Assembly: GCA_015654695.1 (NCBI GenBank)
Contig: JAATGJ010000110.1
Location: 1 to 64,000 of the forward strand
Direction: 5' to 3'
DNA length: 64,000 nucleotides
Source of the DNA: Chitinophagales bacterium
GTDB lineage: Bacteria; Bacteroidota; Bacteroidia; Chitinophagales; Chitinophagaceae
Shown here: positions 34,856 to 43,447 of the stretch, piece by piece
How positions within the stretch are numbered: position 1 is the stretch's first letter
How the letters are laid out: every line of letters begins with the position of its first letter
Notes under the pieces: generated by a model
The model's database searches: none
Told to the model about the DNA's origin: nothing
Seen by the model: the letters and a program-made list of their open reading frames with translations, nothing else
Made by a program: the position numbers and the translations under genes

Positions 34856-36028
34856 ATGAACGAAACTATTTCCAGGCAAAAATTTCTGCAGTACACGGCA
34901 TCCGCAGGAGCGGTTGTATTACTTTCATCATTGGAGGGGTTTGCATGGGAAAAGCCGGAAAAGAAATTAAGAGTGGCCCTTATCGGTTGCGGCAGCGTAA
35001 GTAACAGGTATATTCCGCATCTGCAAACATCACCGCTAATTGAAATTGTAAGTTTGTGTGACATCAAATACGAGAGAGCGGTTGCGCAGGATAAACAATA
35101 CAATGTAAATGCAGCTACTTACCCGAACATTGATAAGATGCTTGCCGGTGTTCCGTTTGATATGATGATTACCATCACGGATATGCAGGTTCATGGTGAA
35201 TTAAATAAAAAAGCATTGCTGGCGGGTAAACATGTGTGGAGTGAAAAACCCATGGCAAACACTTATGCGGAAGGGAAAGCGCTGTTTGATCTTGCTAAAA
35301 GTAAAAAGCTCGGGATTTGGGGTGCACCTGCTGTGGTCAATAGCCCACAATTTGTATTTATGAACAAATGCATACAGGAAGGAAAACTGGGTAAGGTCGC
35401 CAGCGCCCACGGGCAGTATGGACATACGGGACCTACCTGGAGCGCCTTTTTTTATGAAAAGAATGGCGGCAGTATGCCTGATCTTGGTGTATATAACATT
35501 GCTACTTTAACAGGTTTGCTTGGCCCGGCTAAATCGGTAATGGCTATGCTGAGTATTGTAAAACCGGAACGCACAGTAGATGATAAAGGCAAAATCAAAG
35601 TGGAAGCGGAAGACAATGCGCATATACTAATGATGCATGATAAGAATGTTATCAGCCATGTAATGTGCGGGTTTAATTATTTTGATCCGCATGGTCATGA
35701 AGCAAAAGACCAGCCACTGCATTCGATCCAGATTTACGGGGATTACGGAAATCTCCGGTTGATCGGGTATGATTGGGAAACGAATGGCGTGTACCTTGAT
35801 AATTCCTGGGACGAGCCCGCCAAACTTTACCAAAAGGACTCCGAAGGTTATGTATGGCAGGAGGGGGCGACTAAAATCGGGGAGGCGCTGGTGAAAGGAA
35901 TTGAGCCACGCATTAATGCAGAACATGCTTTACATGTGCTGGAAGTTATTGAAGCGGCAAGAAAATCCTCTGCTACCGGAATGAAAATACATTTGAAGAG
36001 CAAGTTTCCCTGGCCGATGGTAAAATAG
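34856..36028 (+). CDS. Exported Gfo/Idh/MocA-family oxidoreductase
   Basis: NAD(P)-dependent sugar oxidoreductase of 390 aa from the ATG giving MNETISRQKFL; a start at 34832 would overlap the preceding gene. The N-terminus resembles a Tat-type signal but has SRQ instead of a twin Arg. The Rossmann motif is ALIGCGSVSNRYI, followed by SEKPMANTYAEG (the EKP motif) and WGAPAVVNSPQ. It lies 11 bp after the third GH144 gene. With the GMC dehydrogenase further downstream it may handle 3-keto or other oxidised sugars (inference). Confidence 0.85.
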   Translation: MNETISRQKFLQYTASAGAVVLLSSLEGFAWEKPEKKLRVALIGCGSVSNRYIPHLQTSPLIEIVSLCDIKYERAVAQDKQYNVNAATYPNIDKMLAGVPFDMMITITDMQVHGELNKKALLAGKHVWSEKPMANTYAEGKALFDLAKSKKLGIWGAPAVVNSPQFVFMNKCIQEGKLGKVASAHGQYGHTGPTWSAFFYEKNGGSMPDLGVYNIATLTGLLGPAKSVMAMLSIVKPERTVDDKGKIKVEAEDNAHILMMHDKNVISHVMCGFNYFDPHGHEAKDQPLHSIQIYGDYGNLRLIGYDWETNGVYLDNSWDEPAKLYQKDSEGYVWQEGATKIGEALVKGIEPRINAEHALHVLEVIEAARKSSATGMKIHLKSKFPWPMVK

Positions 36029-36073
36029 CAGTTTATATTTAACAGCAGAATAAAAAAGCAATGAAAGAGGATA

Positions 36074-36853
36074 ATGGGAGTATTAAAAAATAAAAATATT
36101 GTTATCATAGGCGGCACAACCGGGATAGGATTATCCGCTGCCAAAGCCTTTATGACTGAAGGAGCGAAGGTAATAGTGATGGGAAGAAATGTTGATAGCG
36201 TTGCTGAGGCAAAAAAGGTGTTGGGAAAAAATGCTGAAGCCTTTAGCGGGGATGCCACTCTTCCGGGAACAGCAGAAAAAGCAATTGAACTTTGCCTGCA
36301 AAAAACGGGTGGCTTTGATGGCTTGTATCATGTAGCGGGTGGCAGCGGAAGAAAAATGGGCGACGGTCCCTTGCATGAATTAAGTTTGAATGGCTGGAAT
36401 CAAACACTGGAATTAAATCTTACTTCATTAATGTTATCAAACCAGGCGGCCATAAAAAAATTTCTTGAATTAAAAAAAGGAGGCACTATTTTGAATATGT
36501 CTTCCGTGCTTGGATTTTCACCTTCACCTGGATTTTTTTCCACGCATGCTTATGCGGCTGCTAAATCAGCCGTTTTTGGATTCAGCAGATCAGTGGCATC
36601 CTATTATATAAAGGAAAACATTCGTGTGAATGTGATTGCGCCGGCATTGGTGGAAACGCCAATGGCCCAAAGGGCAGCCAGCGATAAAAGTATTTTGTCG
36701 TTCATTAAAACAAAACAACCTTTGGATGGAGGAAGAATCGGGAAACCAGGAGACCTGGATGGCCTGGCGGTTTATTTTATGAGCGATCAATCGGGATTTA
36801 CAACAGGACAGGTAGTAGCTGTAGATGGTGGCTGGAGCATCAGTGAAGGATAA
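36074..36853 (+). CDS. SDR-family oxidoreductase
   Basis: Short-chain dehydrogenase/reductase of 259 aa, cytosolic. The cofactor motif is GGTTGIGLSAAKAF (13-26), the Ser is in NMSSVLGFS, and the catalytic Tyr-x3-Lys is AYAAAKSA (about 157-164). The C-terminus has the usual TGQVVAVDGGWS. It sits between the Gfo/Idh/MocA gene and the ROK kinase, which suggests a keto-sugar or sugar-alcohol substrate, but this cannot be fixed from sequence. Confidence 0.9.
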   Translation: MGVLKNKNIVIIGGTTGIGLSAAKAFMTEGAKVIVMGRNVDSVAEAKKVLGKNAEAFSGDATLPGTAEKAIELCLQKTGGFDGLYHVAGGSGRKMGDGPLHELSLNGWNQTLELNLTSLMLSNQAAIKKFLELKKGGTILNMSSVLGFSPSPGFFSTHAYAAAKSAVFGFSRSVASYYIKENIRVNVIAPALVETPMAQRAASDKSILSFIKTKQPLDGGRIGKPGDLDGLAVYFMSDQSGFTTGQVVAVDGGWSISEG

Positions 36854-36863
36854 TCAAACTATA

Positions 36864-37763
36864 ATGACAAATGCAATTGGAATAGACCTGGGAGGTACAA
36901 GGATCAAAGCTGCAGTGATAGACGCTGAAGGAAACATTTTGCATCAATTGTTCGCAGCTACGGATGACAACGAATGGTCAGCGGGCGCCGCCTGGAAGAA
37001 GGCGGTGGCTGAAACCGTAAAGAGCCTGAAAAAAGAATTGAATGGAAATCTTATCTCTGTGGGTATTTCGGCGCCTGGCCTGCCGGATGAGAACAATCGT
37101 TGCATAGCCTTTATGCCGGGTCGTATGCAGGGGCTGGAGAATTTTATGTGGAAAGAATTTTTAAATGAGCCGGCCTATGTTTTAAACGATGCTGTAGCTG
37201 CTTTGATGGCTGAAGCAAAATTTGGCGTAGCAAAAAATAAAAAAAATGTTGTGATGGTCACTCTTGGAACGGGCGTTGGCGGCGCTATTTTAATTGATGG
37301 CAAATTATACCAGGGGGCCTTTAATAAAGCGGGTCATATAGGGCATACAGCTATCAATGATGATGAAGATTGTGATGTAACGGGAATGCCGGGCAGCCTG
37401 GAAGAATGTATCGGCAATTATACCGTTGGAAAAAGGAGCAATGGGAAATTTGCTTCCACCTATGAACTGCTGGATGCTTACAGAAATGGTGATCAGTTTG
37501 CAAAAGAAGTTTGGTTGAAATCAGTAAGACGGCTGGCCATAGGTCTTTCTTCTGTTTCTAATTTTGTTTCCCCGGAAGCGATCATATTAAGCGGCGGAAT
37601 TACGCAGGCAGGTGATGACTTGTTCGAGCCATTGAAAGAATACATGAATAAATATGAATGGCGCCCCGGCGGTAATAAGGTAGAAATTATGAGAGCAAGT
37701 TATGGAGACCTGGCTGGCGCTATCGGTGTGGCCAGTTATGCTATGAGTAAAGATCACTCATAA
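36864..37763 (+). CDS. ROK-family sugar kinase with altered zinc motif
   Basis: ROK-family protein of 299 aa (start at MTNAIGIDLGG, 10 bp after the SDR gene). The phosphate-binding loop is GIDLGGTRIKAAVID, the catalytic Asp is in VLNDAVAALMAE, and the second ATP loop is TLGTGVGGAILIDG. The zinc site of this family, CxCGxxGC, is replaced here by CDVTGMPGSLEEC, so only part of the Cys set is left. There is no N-terminal HTH, so it is a kinase and not a repressor. It may phosphorylate glucose or an amino sugar entering the cytosol. Confidence 0.87.
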   Translation: MTNAIGIDLGGTRIKAAVIDAEGNILHQLFAATDDNEWSAGAAWKKAVAETVKSLKKELNGNLISVGISAPGLPDENNRCIAFMPGRMQGLENFMWKEFLNEPAYVLNDAVAALMAEAKFGVAKNKKNVVMVTLGTGVGGAILIDGKLYQGAFNKAGHIGHTAINDDEDCDVTGMPGSLEECIGNYTVGKRSNGKFASTYELLDAYRNGDQFAKEVWLKSVRRLAIGLSSVSNFVSPEAIILSGGITQAGDDLFEPLKEYMNKYEWRPGGNKVEIMRASYGDLAGAIGVASYAMSKDHS

Positions 37764-37827
37764 AATGATTTACTATGAGTATGTATCATGGCTTCCGGCA
37801 GGCTAAACATTTTAAAATTATTGATGA

Positions 37828-38619
37828 ATGGATGAAAAAGTAACAATAATAGAAGAGTATTTGCGGAAATGCGAACAAATTATTCATAAGATCAGTGAAC
37901 AGGAAAATGAAATAAAAAAAGCGGCGGGCTGGTTTGCTGAAAGCATACTGGCCGGGAGAATGGTTCATGTATTCGGTACAGGCCATAGCCGGATAATGGT
38001 CGAAGAAATGTGGCCGCGTTATGGGTCTTTTCCAGGCTTCAATCCCATAGTTGAACTATCGCTGACCTATCATAACAATGTAGTGGGCGCCAATGGTCAG
38101 CGGCAGGCTATGTTTTTGGAAAATGTTCCGGGGCTGGCTGAAAGAATTCTGAGAAACTTTGGTTTGTCGGAAAAAGATTGCGCATTCATCATTTCATCAG
38201 GCGGCACCAATATCGTGCCGGTAGAAATGGCTGAACTGTTTCAGCAGAAGAAAATAAAAGTGGCAGCCCTGGTAACAAAAGAACATTCAGCAAAGAGTAC
38301 AAGCAAGAGAACAGATGGGAAAAAGCTTACTGATTTTGCAGATATCGTGTTAGACAGCGGAGCGCCGGTGGGCGACTCCATGATCTATATAGATGGGTTG
38401 GAAACGCCTGTGTCACCCGGTTCCACAGTAGGAGGAATAATAGTAGTGAATAGTATAAAAGCGGAAGTTGCCAGGCTCTTAACAGTGGCAGGTCATCCTC
38501 CCAAAGTGCTGACAGCGGCATCCATCGTAGGTGCAGAAAAAGCAAAAACGCTTTTTGAAGAAGCTTATGATGAACATGCGCACCGTATAGCGGAAGTATA
38601 TAAAAATGCAGGTAAATAA
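37828..38619 (+). CDS. SIS-domain sugar-phosphate isomerase-like protein (UPF0309 type)
   Basis: SIS-domain protein of 263 aa, cytosolic. The sugar-phosphate binding fold is seen in RMVHVFGTGHSRIMVEEMW and FIISSGGTNIVPVEMAE. The length and the RYGSFPGFNPIVELSLTYHNNVVG stretch match the UPF0309 / sugar isomerase domain group, which is related to phosphoheptose isomerase and MurQ-type etherases but not functionally settled. It lies between a ROK kinase and a GlcN6P-deaminase-like gene, which points to a hexose- or amino-sugar-phosphate step. Confidence 0.82.
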   Translation: MDEKVTIIEEYLRKCEQIIHKISEQENEIKKAAGWFAESILAGRMVHVFGTGHSRIMVEEMWPRYGSFPGFNPIVELSLTYHNNVVGANGQRQAMFLENVPGLAERILRNFGLSEKDCAFIISSGGTNIVPVEMAELFQQKKIKVAALVTKEHSAKSTSKRTDGKKLTDFADIVLDSGAPVGDSMIYIDGLETPVSPGSTVGGIIVVNSIKAEVARLLTVAGHPPKVLTAASIVGAEKAKTLFEEAYDEHAHRIAEVYKNAGK

Positions 38620-38633
38620 TTTTTTAACTTTTT

Positions 38634-38658
38634 AATCTCCCCTCCCGAGGCTAGGGGT
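38634..38658. repeat. Palindromic G+C-rich repeat before the MetE-like gene
   Basis: CTCCCCTCCCGAGGCTAGGGG carries arms CCCCT (38639-38643) and AGGGG (38653-38657). It resembles the C-rich/G-rich palindromes in paaA, paaC, the GH43-like gene and before asd, and ends 6 bp before the next start codon. Family membership is less certain than for the others. Confidence 0.45.
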
Positions 38659-38663
38659 ATTAT

Positions 38664-39686
38664 ATGATTCCGATCCGAACAACAGTAATAGGTAGTTATC
38701 CCTTTCCGGGATGGCTGGAATTTGCTTCACAAAATTTAAACAAATTTGGTGCGGCAGATATTGATGAAATGATCGAAGATGCGGTCATTGCCGCCATTCA
38801 TGACCAGGTAACTGCGGGCCTGGATGTAATAACAGACGGTGAGCAAACAAGACTGGATTTTAATCTTTCTTTTTATGGTTTTATAAACGGAATAGAAAGC
38901 AATGAAACGGAAACGAGAAAGTTTGGCCCCGCTGCACATGACCAGAGAGGAAAAAATAATATCGTCGGTGACCTTGTGGCTCCCAATGGCTTATGCGCAG
39001 TAAAAGAATTTATGCGTTTAAAAAGATTAGCTCCTGCAGGGCCTGTATTAAAAGCAAGTGTCCCCGGGCCTTATACATTAAGCGGGCGATTGTTGCCGAA
39101 CGATAAGTATAAGGACCGGTATGCTATCACAGAGGCGTTACTGCCCATTGTACGAAGCGAACTGGAAGCATTGGTGAAGGCGGGATGTACCGAGATAACG
39201 GTGGATGAACCTTCGATGAGTTGTTATGCCTACAAAGAAGATACCAAACGGTTTGTTGATATTTTCAACCGGACAGTGGAACCGGTAGTGGGAAAATGTA
39301 ATCTTAGTACCCATTTATGCTTCGGCAATTTTAAAGGAAGACCAGTAGGTTACCGCAGTATCAAACCGATGCTGCCTGATTTCCTGGATATGACCGTGAA
39401 TGAAATTCATATCGAAATGGCCAACCGGGAATTTGCAGAGATAGAGTTACTCAAGCCATTTGCGGAGAAAATGAATGTAGCCGTCGGCATTGTTGATGTG
39501 AAAAACTATTATATAGAAACGGTGGATGATGTGGTGGAACGGATAAAAAAATGCCTGCAATATGTACCGGCAGAAAAGTTATCAGTTGCTCCTGATTGCG
39601 GGTTGAGCCAAACCGCACGGTGGGCTTCACGGCAGAAACTGGTCAATATGGTAAAGGGAGCTAAAAAAGTCAGGGAAAATTTATAG
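38664..39686 (+). CDS. MetE C-terminal-like (core-MetE) zinc methyltransferase-type protein
   Basis: Protein of 340 aa with the catalytic-barrel fold of cobalamin-independent methionine synthase but without the N-terminal half. The zinc site appears complete: HLC in LSTHLCFGNF (about 216-220), a Glu in IHIEMANREF, and a Cys in APDCGL near the C-terminus. VITDGEQTRLDF near 52-63 and DEPSM near 180 are further barrel motifs. Position inside a sugar-catabolic operon, 6 bp before the GlcN6P-deaminase-like gene, is unusual. It could make methionine, or transfer methyl or other groups from a substrate of this operon; neither is shown. Confidence 0.75.
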   Translation: MIPIRTTVIGSYPFPGWLEFASQNLNKFGAADIDEMIEDAVIAAIHDQVTAGLDVITDGEQTRLDFNLSFYGFINGIESNETETRKFGPAAHDQRGKNNIVGDLVAPNGLCAVKEFMRLKRLAPAGPVLKASVPGPYTLSGRLLPNDKYKDRYAITEALLPIVRSELEALVKAGCTEITVDEPSMSCYAYKEDTKRFVDIFNRTVEPVVGKCNLSTHLCFGNFKGRPVGYRSIKPMLPDFLDMTVNEIHIEMANREFAEIELLKPFAEKMNVAVGIVDVKNYYIETVDDVVERIKKCLQYVPAEKLSVAPDCGLSQTARWASRQKLVNMVKGAKKVRENL

Positions 39687-39692
39687 ATCAAT

Positions 39693-40424
39693 ATGGAATT
39701 AAAAATATTTGAAGATTATACGAAGCTATCTGATGCAGCAGCGACAATGGTCATTGAGTGTATAAAAAATAAACCCGGGGCGATTCTTTGTTTCGCCTCT
39801 GGTGATACACCCAAACTTGCATGCCAGTTGATTGCTGAAATGGCAAAAAAAGAAAATATTAATCTTAGTAAATGTTTCTTTATCGGGCTGGATGAATGGC
39901 TTGGCATAGAGCCGGAAAATACGGGCAGTTGTCATTATTTTTTCCAGCAATACTTGTTTGCACCATCGGGTATTGACCGGTCGCAGGTACATTTATTTGA
40001 TGCCCTGGCAACAAACGCGGAAGAAGAATGCAAAAAAATGAACAGGATAATTGAAGAAAAGGGCGGTATTGATCTCATGGTAGTAGGAGTAGGTATGAAT
40101 GGGCATATAGGATTTAACGAACCGGGTACGGATATTGATTCTATTTCTCATGTGGCCTTGCTGGACGAGATCACAAAAAATATCGGGCAAAAATATTTTA
40201 ATCAAACAGTGACGATCAATAAAGGAATAACAGTGGGTTTGAAGCAAATCATGCAGGCGAAAAAGCTGCTGATGATGGCTAATGGAAAAAAGAAAGCGCC
40301 GGTAATAAAACGTGCTGTAGAAGGAGAAATCAGTATAGATTTTCCTGCCGGCCTGATACGAAGACATAATAACGGAATATTAATGGTAGATACAGAAGCC
40401 GCTTCCGAACTTGAAAGAATGTAA
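39693..40424 (+). CDS. nagB: Glucosamine-6-phosphate deaminase-like protein (NagB family)
   Basis: NagB/RpiA-superfamily protein of 243 aa. The family motifs GLDEWLGI (about 68-75) and GVGMNGHIGFNEPG (about 130-143), which hold the catalytic Asp/His/Glu set, are intact. It would convert glucosamine-6-phosphate to fructose-6-phosphate and ammonia in the cytosol. NagB-like paralogues in sugar operons may act on other sugar phosphates. It is directly joined (TAA then ATG, no gap) to the UlaG-like gene. No NagA deacetylase is present in the window. Confidence 0.83.
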   Translation: MELKIFEDYTKLSDAAATMVIECIKNKPGAILCFASGDTPKLACQLIAEMAKKENINLSKCFFIGLDEWLGIEPENTGSCHYFFQQYLFAPSGIDRSQVHLFDALATNAEEECKKMNRIIEEKGGIDLMVVGVGMNGHIGFNEPGTDIDSISHVALLDEITKNIGQKYFNQTVTINKGITVGLKQIMQAKKLLMMANGKKKAPVIKRAVEGEISIDFPAGLIRRHNNGILMVDTEAASELERM

Positions 40425-41282
40425 ATGACAGCTCAACTGATTAAAGCAGTTAAAAAAGATCATGCGCTGGTACAGGAAATGGATAGCCTGGCCGGCGATG
40501 AAAAAGATTTTCATTTATGGTGGCTGGGACAAAGTGGATTTTTATTGCAGTGGAAAGGAAAACGGGTGCTGATTGATCCATATCTTTCAGATTCCTTGAC
40601 TAACAAATATGCAGCGACAGAAAGGCCGCATACCAGGATGAGTGAAAGAGTGATGGACCCGCAGTTGCTGAGTAATATTTCAATAGTTACATCCAGTCAT
40701 AATCATACTGATCACCTGGATGCAGAAACACTGGTACCTGTTTTGAAAAACAATCCCCGGATAAAATTCATTATCCCCGAAGCCAACAGGGAATTTGTAG
40801 CAGAAAGGGTAAAATGTAAAAAGGAATTCCCTGTTGGATTAAATGACCGGCAAGCTGTAACTATAGGAGAGTTCACCTTTCACGGCATACCGGCGAAGCA
40901 TAACGTGATAGAGAGAGATGGGAACGGAAATTGCCGGTATATGGGTTACGTGATCGAATTTGGGAAATGGAGAATTTATCATAGTGGTGATACACTCTGG
41001 TTTGACGAAATGGTTGACTTATTACAGCCTTTTGCCATAGATGTAGCTATATTGCCCATTAATGGAAATGACCCGGCAAGAAAGGTCGCAGGTAATTTAG
41101 ATTACCGGGAGGCAATAAAACTGGGACAGGTGTTAAGGTCAAAGAGTATAATTCCCTGTCATTATGATATGTTCACTTTTAATACAGCGGATGTAAACGA
41201 TTTTATAAAAGAAGCGGAAAGTGTCAAACAGCCATATACAGTCCTTAAAGGAGGCGGACATTTTACAGGTAATAACGATTAG
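40425..41282 (+). CDS. UlaG-like metallo-beta-lactamase-fold hydrolase
   Basis: MBL-fold metal hydrolase of 285 aa, cytosolic, most like UlaG (L-ascorbate-6-phosphate lactonase) and related YtnP/UPF0173-type proteins. It has WWLGQSGFLLQWKGKRVLIDPY at the N-terminus, the metal motif SSHNHTDHLD (about 86-95), a later metal His in FHGIPAKHN, IYHSGDT near 186-192 and IIPCHYD near 242-248. The site for a lactone or a deacetylation step is plausible. Gap to the NagB-like gene is zero, so they are co-translated. Confidence 0.82.
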   Translation: MTAQLIKAVKKDHALVQEMDSLAGDEKDFHLWWLGQSGFLLQWKGKRVLIDPYLSDSLTNKYAATERPHTRMSERVMDPQLLSNISIVTSSHNHTDHLDAETLVPVLKNNPRIKFIIPEANREFVAERVKCKKEFPVGLNDRQAVTIGEFTFHGIPAKHNVIERDGNGNCRYMGYVIEFGKWRIYHSGDTLWFDEMVDLLQPFAIDVAILPINGNDPARKVAGNLDYREAIKLGQVLRSKSIIPCHYDMFTFNTADVNDFIKEAESVKQPYTVLKGGGHFTGNND

Positions 41283-41286
41283 CGCC

Positions 41287-41706
41287 ATGAATACATTTTT
41301 TTCCCCATCACCACTCTGGCAAACTGCCGGTCTTACATTGGTAAGATTGATAGTTGGTTATTTTATGATTTATCATGGCTGGGAGATATTCAGCACGGAA
41401 AAGATGAACGGTTACCTGCAATGGGATCTGTTCAAAAATTCTTCATCCGGCAAGGCAATGGTATATACAGGTAAGATGGCTGAACTGGCAGGGGGAATAT
41501 TTCTTTTTATTGGTTTGTTTACGAGGATCGCGGCTATTATTCTTACAGGCACGATGGCCTGTATTTCATTTTTTGTGGGCCATGGTAAAATATGGTATGA
41601 AGATCAGCACCCTTTTTTATTCGTTTTGCTCGGGCTGGTTTTCTTTTTTATGGGTGGTGGCAGATGGAGCATAGATCATTTATTATTCAAAAGAAATAGC
41701 AACTAA
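41287..41706 (+). CDS. DoxX-family membrane protein
   Basis: Integral membrane protein of 139 aa from the ATG giving MNTFFSPSPLW. Four transmembrane helices lie at about 14-32, 57-75, 80-98 and 106-126, with the DoxX pattern RLIVGYFMIYHGWEIF and GLFTRIAAIILTG. The longer frame from 41221 overlaps the previous gene and is rejected. The stop overlaps the GMC start by 1 nt, so it may serve as membrane anchor or electron carrier partner for the dehydrogenase (inference). Confidence 0.85.
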   Translation: MNTFFSPSPLWQTAGLTLVRLIVGYFMIYHGWEIFSTEKMNGYLQWDLFKNSSSGKAMVYTGKMAELAGGIFLFIGLFTRIAAIILTGTMACISFFVGHGKIWYEDQHPFLFVLLGLVFFFMGGGRWSIDHLLFKRNSN

Positions 41707-43430
41707 TGCCGGATACCCTGCAGGTAAATATTAATACTAAAGGCAAGGAAGCCAACAGCTACGATGCTATCGTGATCGGTAGCGGTATCAGCGGAGGATG
41801 GGCCGCCAAAGAGCTTTGTGAAAAAGGATTAAAAACATTGGTACTTGAGCGGGGAAGAAATATTGAGCATATTAAGGATTATCCTACAATGAATAAAGCT
41901 CCGTGGGAATTTGAACATCGTGGTTCTATGACCAAAAAATTCCTGGAAGAAAATCCTTTGATAACAAAAGCCGCCGGCTTTGCGGAAGATACAGCGCATT
42001 TCTTTGTGAAGGATAAAGATCATCCCTACATACAGGAAAAACCATTTGACTGGATAAGAGGTTACCAGGTAGGGGGCAAATCATTAATATGGGGCCGTGC
42101 CTGTGCAAGATGGGCTGAAGCTGATTTTACAGCTCCGCAACGTTTTGGTTATGCTGTTGATTGGCCGGTCAGGTACCATGATATTGCGCCGTGGTATAGT
42201 CATGTAGAAAAATTTATTGGCGTATGCGGTGTTAAAGAAGGGATTGAATCTATGCCCGACGGAGAATTTTTAACAGGCTACGAATTGAATTGTGTAGAGC
42301 AACATTTGAAAGAAGTGTTATGGGATAAATTTAAAAGATATTATGCTTCAGGCCGGTGGGCGCAGGTCACAGATCCTAATGAAATACAAAAACAACAAGG
42401 CCGTTACTGTCTCAACAGGAACCTATGTATGAGAGGCTGTCCTTTTGGTGGTTATTTCAGCTCAGTTACTTCTACATTGCCATGGGCAAAACAAACCGGA
42501 AATCTTACGGTGCAGCCGTTCGCTGTTGTTCATTCTATTATCTATGATGAAAAAAAAGGGAAAGCGATTGGTGTAAAAGTAATTGATGCCAATACGATGA
42601 AGGCGACTGAATATTTCGCCAATATTATTTTTGTGAACGCATCAGCGCTGAACAGCATTTTAATTTTACTCAATTCAACGTCCCATCGTTTTCCTGGCGG
42701 GCTGGGCAATGACAATGGTTTACTGGGAAAATATGTTTGTCATCATAATTACAGGGCGGGTCTCGGCGGTACATTCGAAGGATACCGGGATAAATATTAT
42801 AAAGTAACAAAACCTGCAGAGTGCATTATTCCAAATTTCAGGAATATACATAAACAGGATACCGATTTCTTAGGCGGCTATGTTATTTTTTCGGGGGCTT
42901 CCAGGGAAAAATTAAGTGAGAGAGGAATAGGATCTGCCGTTGGCGCTGATTTTAAAAAAGCGATCAGTGAACCCGGTGGCTGGGGAGCCTACATGTATAT
43001 GCAGGGCGAAACGATTCCAAAGGAAACCAATCATGTAAGATTAAGTAAAGACAAAAAAGATCAGTGGGGTATTCCATTACTCATTACGTCAGTTGGCTAT
43101 GATGATAATGATGATAAGATGGTAAAAGATTTTTTGGAACAGGGTAAAGCAATGTTTGAAGCAGCGGGCGCCACTATAACTTATGACTATGATAATCACC
43201 AGGCGCCCGGCCTGGATATACATGAAATGGGCGGCGCGAGAATGGGCCGTGACCCGAAAACATCTTTATTAAATGAATGGAACCAGTTGCATGAATGTAA
43301 AAATGTTTTTGTAACCGATGGCGCCTGTATGACAAGTACAGGCAATCAAAGCCCTTCCATTTTATATATGGCGCTTACAGCAAGAGCCGTTAACCGGGCC
43401 GTAGAGGAATTAAAAAAAGGGAATTTGTAA
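41706..43430 (+). CDS. GMC oxidoreductase, glucoside-dehydrogenase-type catalytic subunit
   Basis: FAD-dependent GMC oxidoreductase of 574 aa. The ADP-binding motif is AIVIGSGISGGWAAKELC (20-37), and the active-site His/Asn are in DIHEMGGARMG and TGNQSPSILY at the C-terminus. It lacks its own signal peptide. It is followed by a gluconate-2-dehydrogenase subunit-3-type gene with a Tat-like signal, so the pair is probably exported together. Such pairs include glucoside 3-dehydrogenases that make 3-keto sugars (family knowledge). A Cys-containing loop (RNLCMRGCPFGGYF) near 240 is also typical of this group. Confidence 0.88.
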   Translation: MPDTLQVNINTKGKEANSYDAIVIGSGISGGWAAKELCEKGLKTLVLERGRNIEHIKDYPTMNKAPWEFEHRGSMTKKFLEENPLITKAAGFAEDTAHFFVKDKDHPYIQEKPFDWIRGYQVGGKSLIWGRACARWAEADFTAPQRFGYAVDWPVRYHDIAPWYSHVEKFIGVCGVKEGIESMPDGEFLTGYELNCVEQHLKEVLWDKFKRYYASGRWAQVTDPNEIQKQQGRYCLNRNLCMRGCPFGGYFSSVTSTLPWAKQTGNLTVQPFAVVHSIIYDEKKGKAIGVKVIDANTMKATEYFANIIFVNASALNSILILLNSTSHRFPGGLGNDNGLLGKYVCHHNYRAGLGGTFEGYRDKYYKVTKPAECIIPNFRNIHKQDTDFLGGYVIFSGASREKLSERGIGSAVGADFKKAISEPGGWGAYMYMQGETIPKETNHVRLSKDKKDQWGIPLLITSVGYDDNDDKMVKDFLEQGKAMFEAAGATITYDYDNHQAPGLDIHEMGGARMGRDPKTSLLNEWNQLHECKNVFVTDGACMTSTGNQSPSILYMALTARAVNRAVEELKKGNL

Positions 43431-43447
43431 ATCCTGATGCAGCTATT

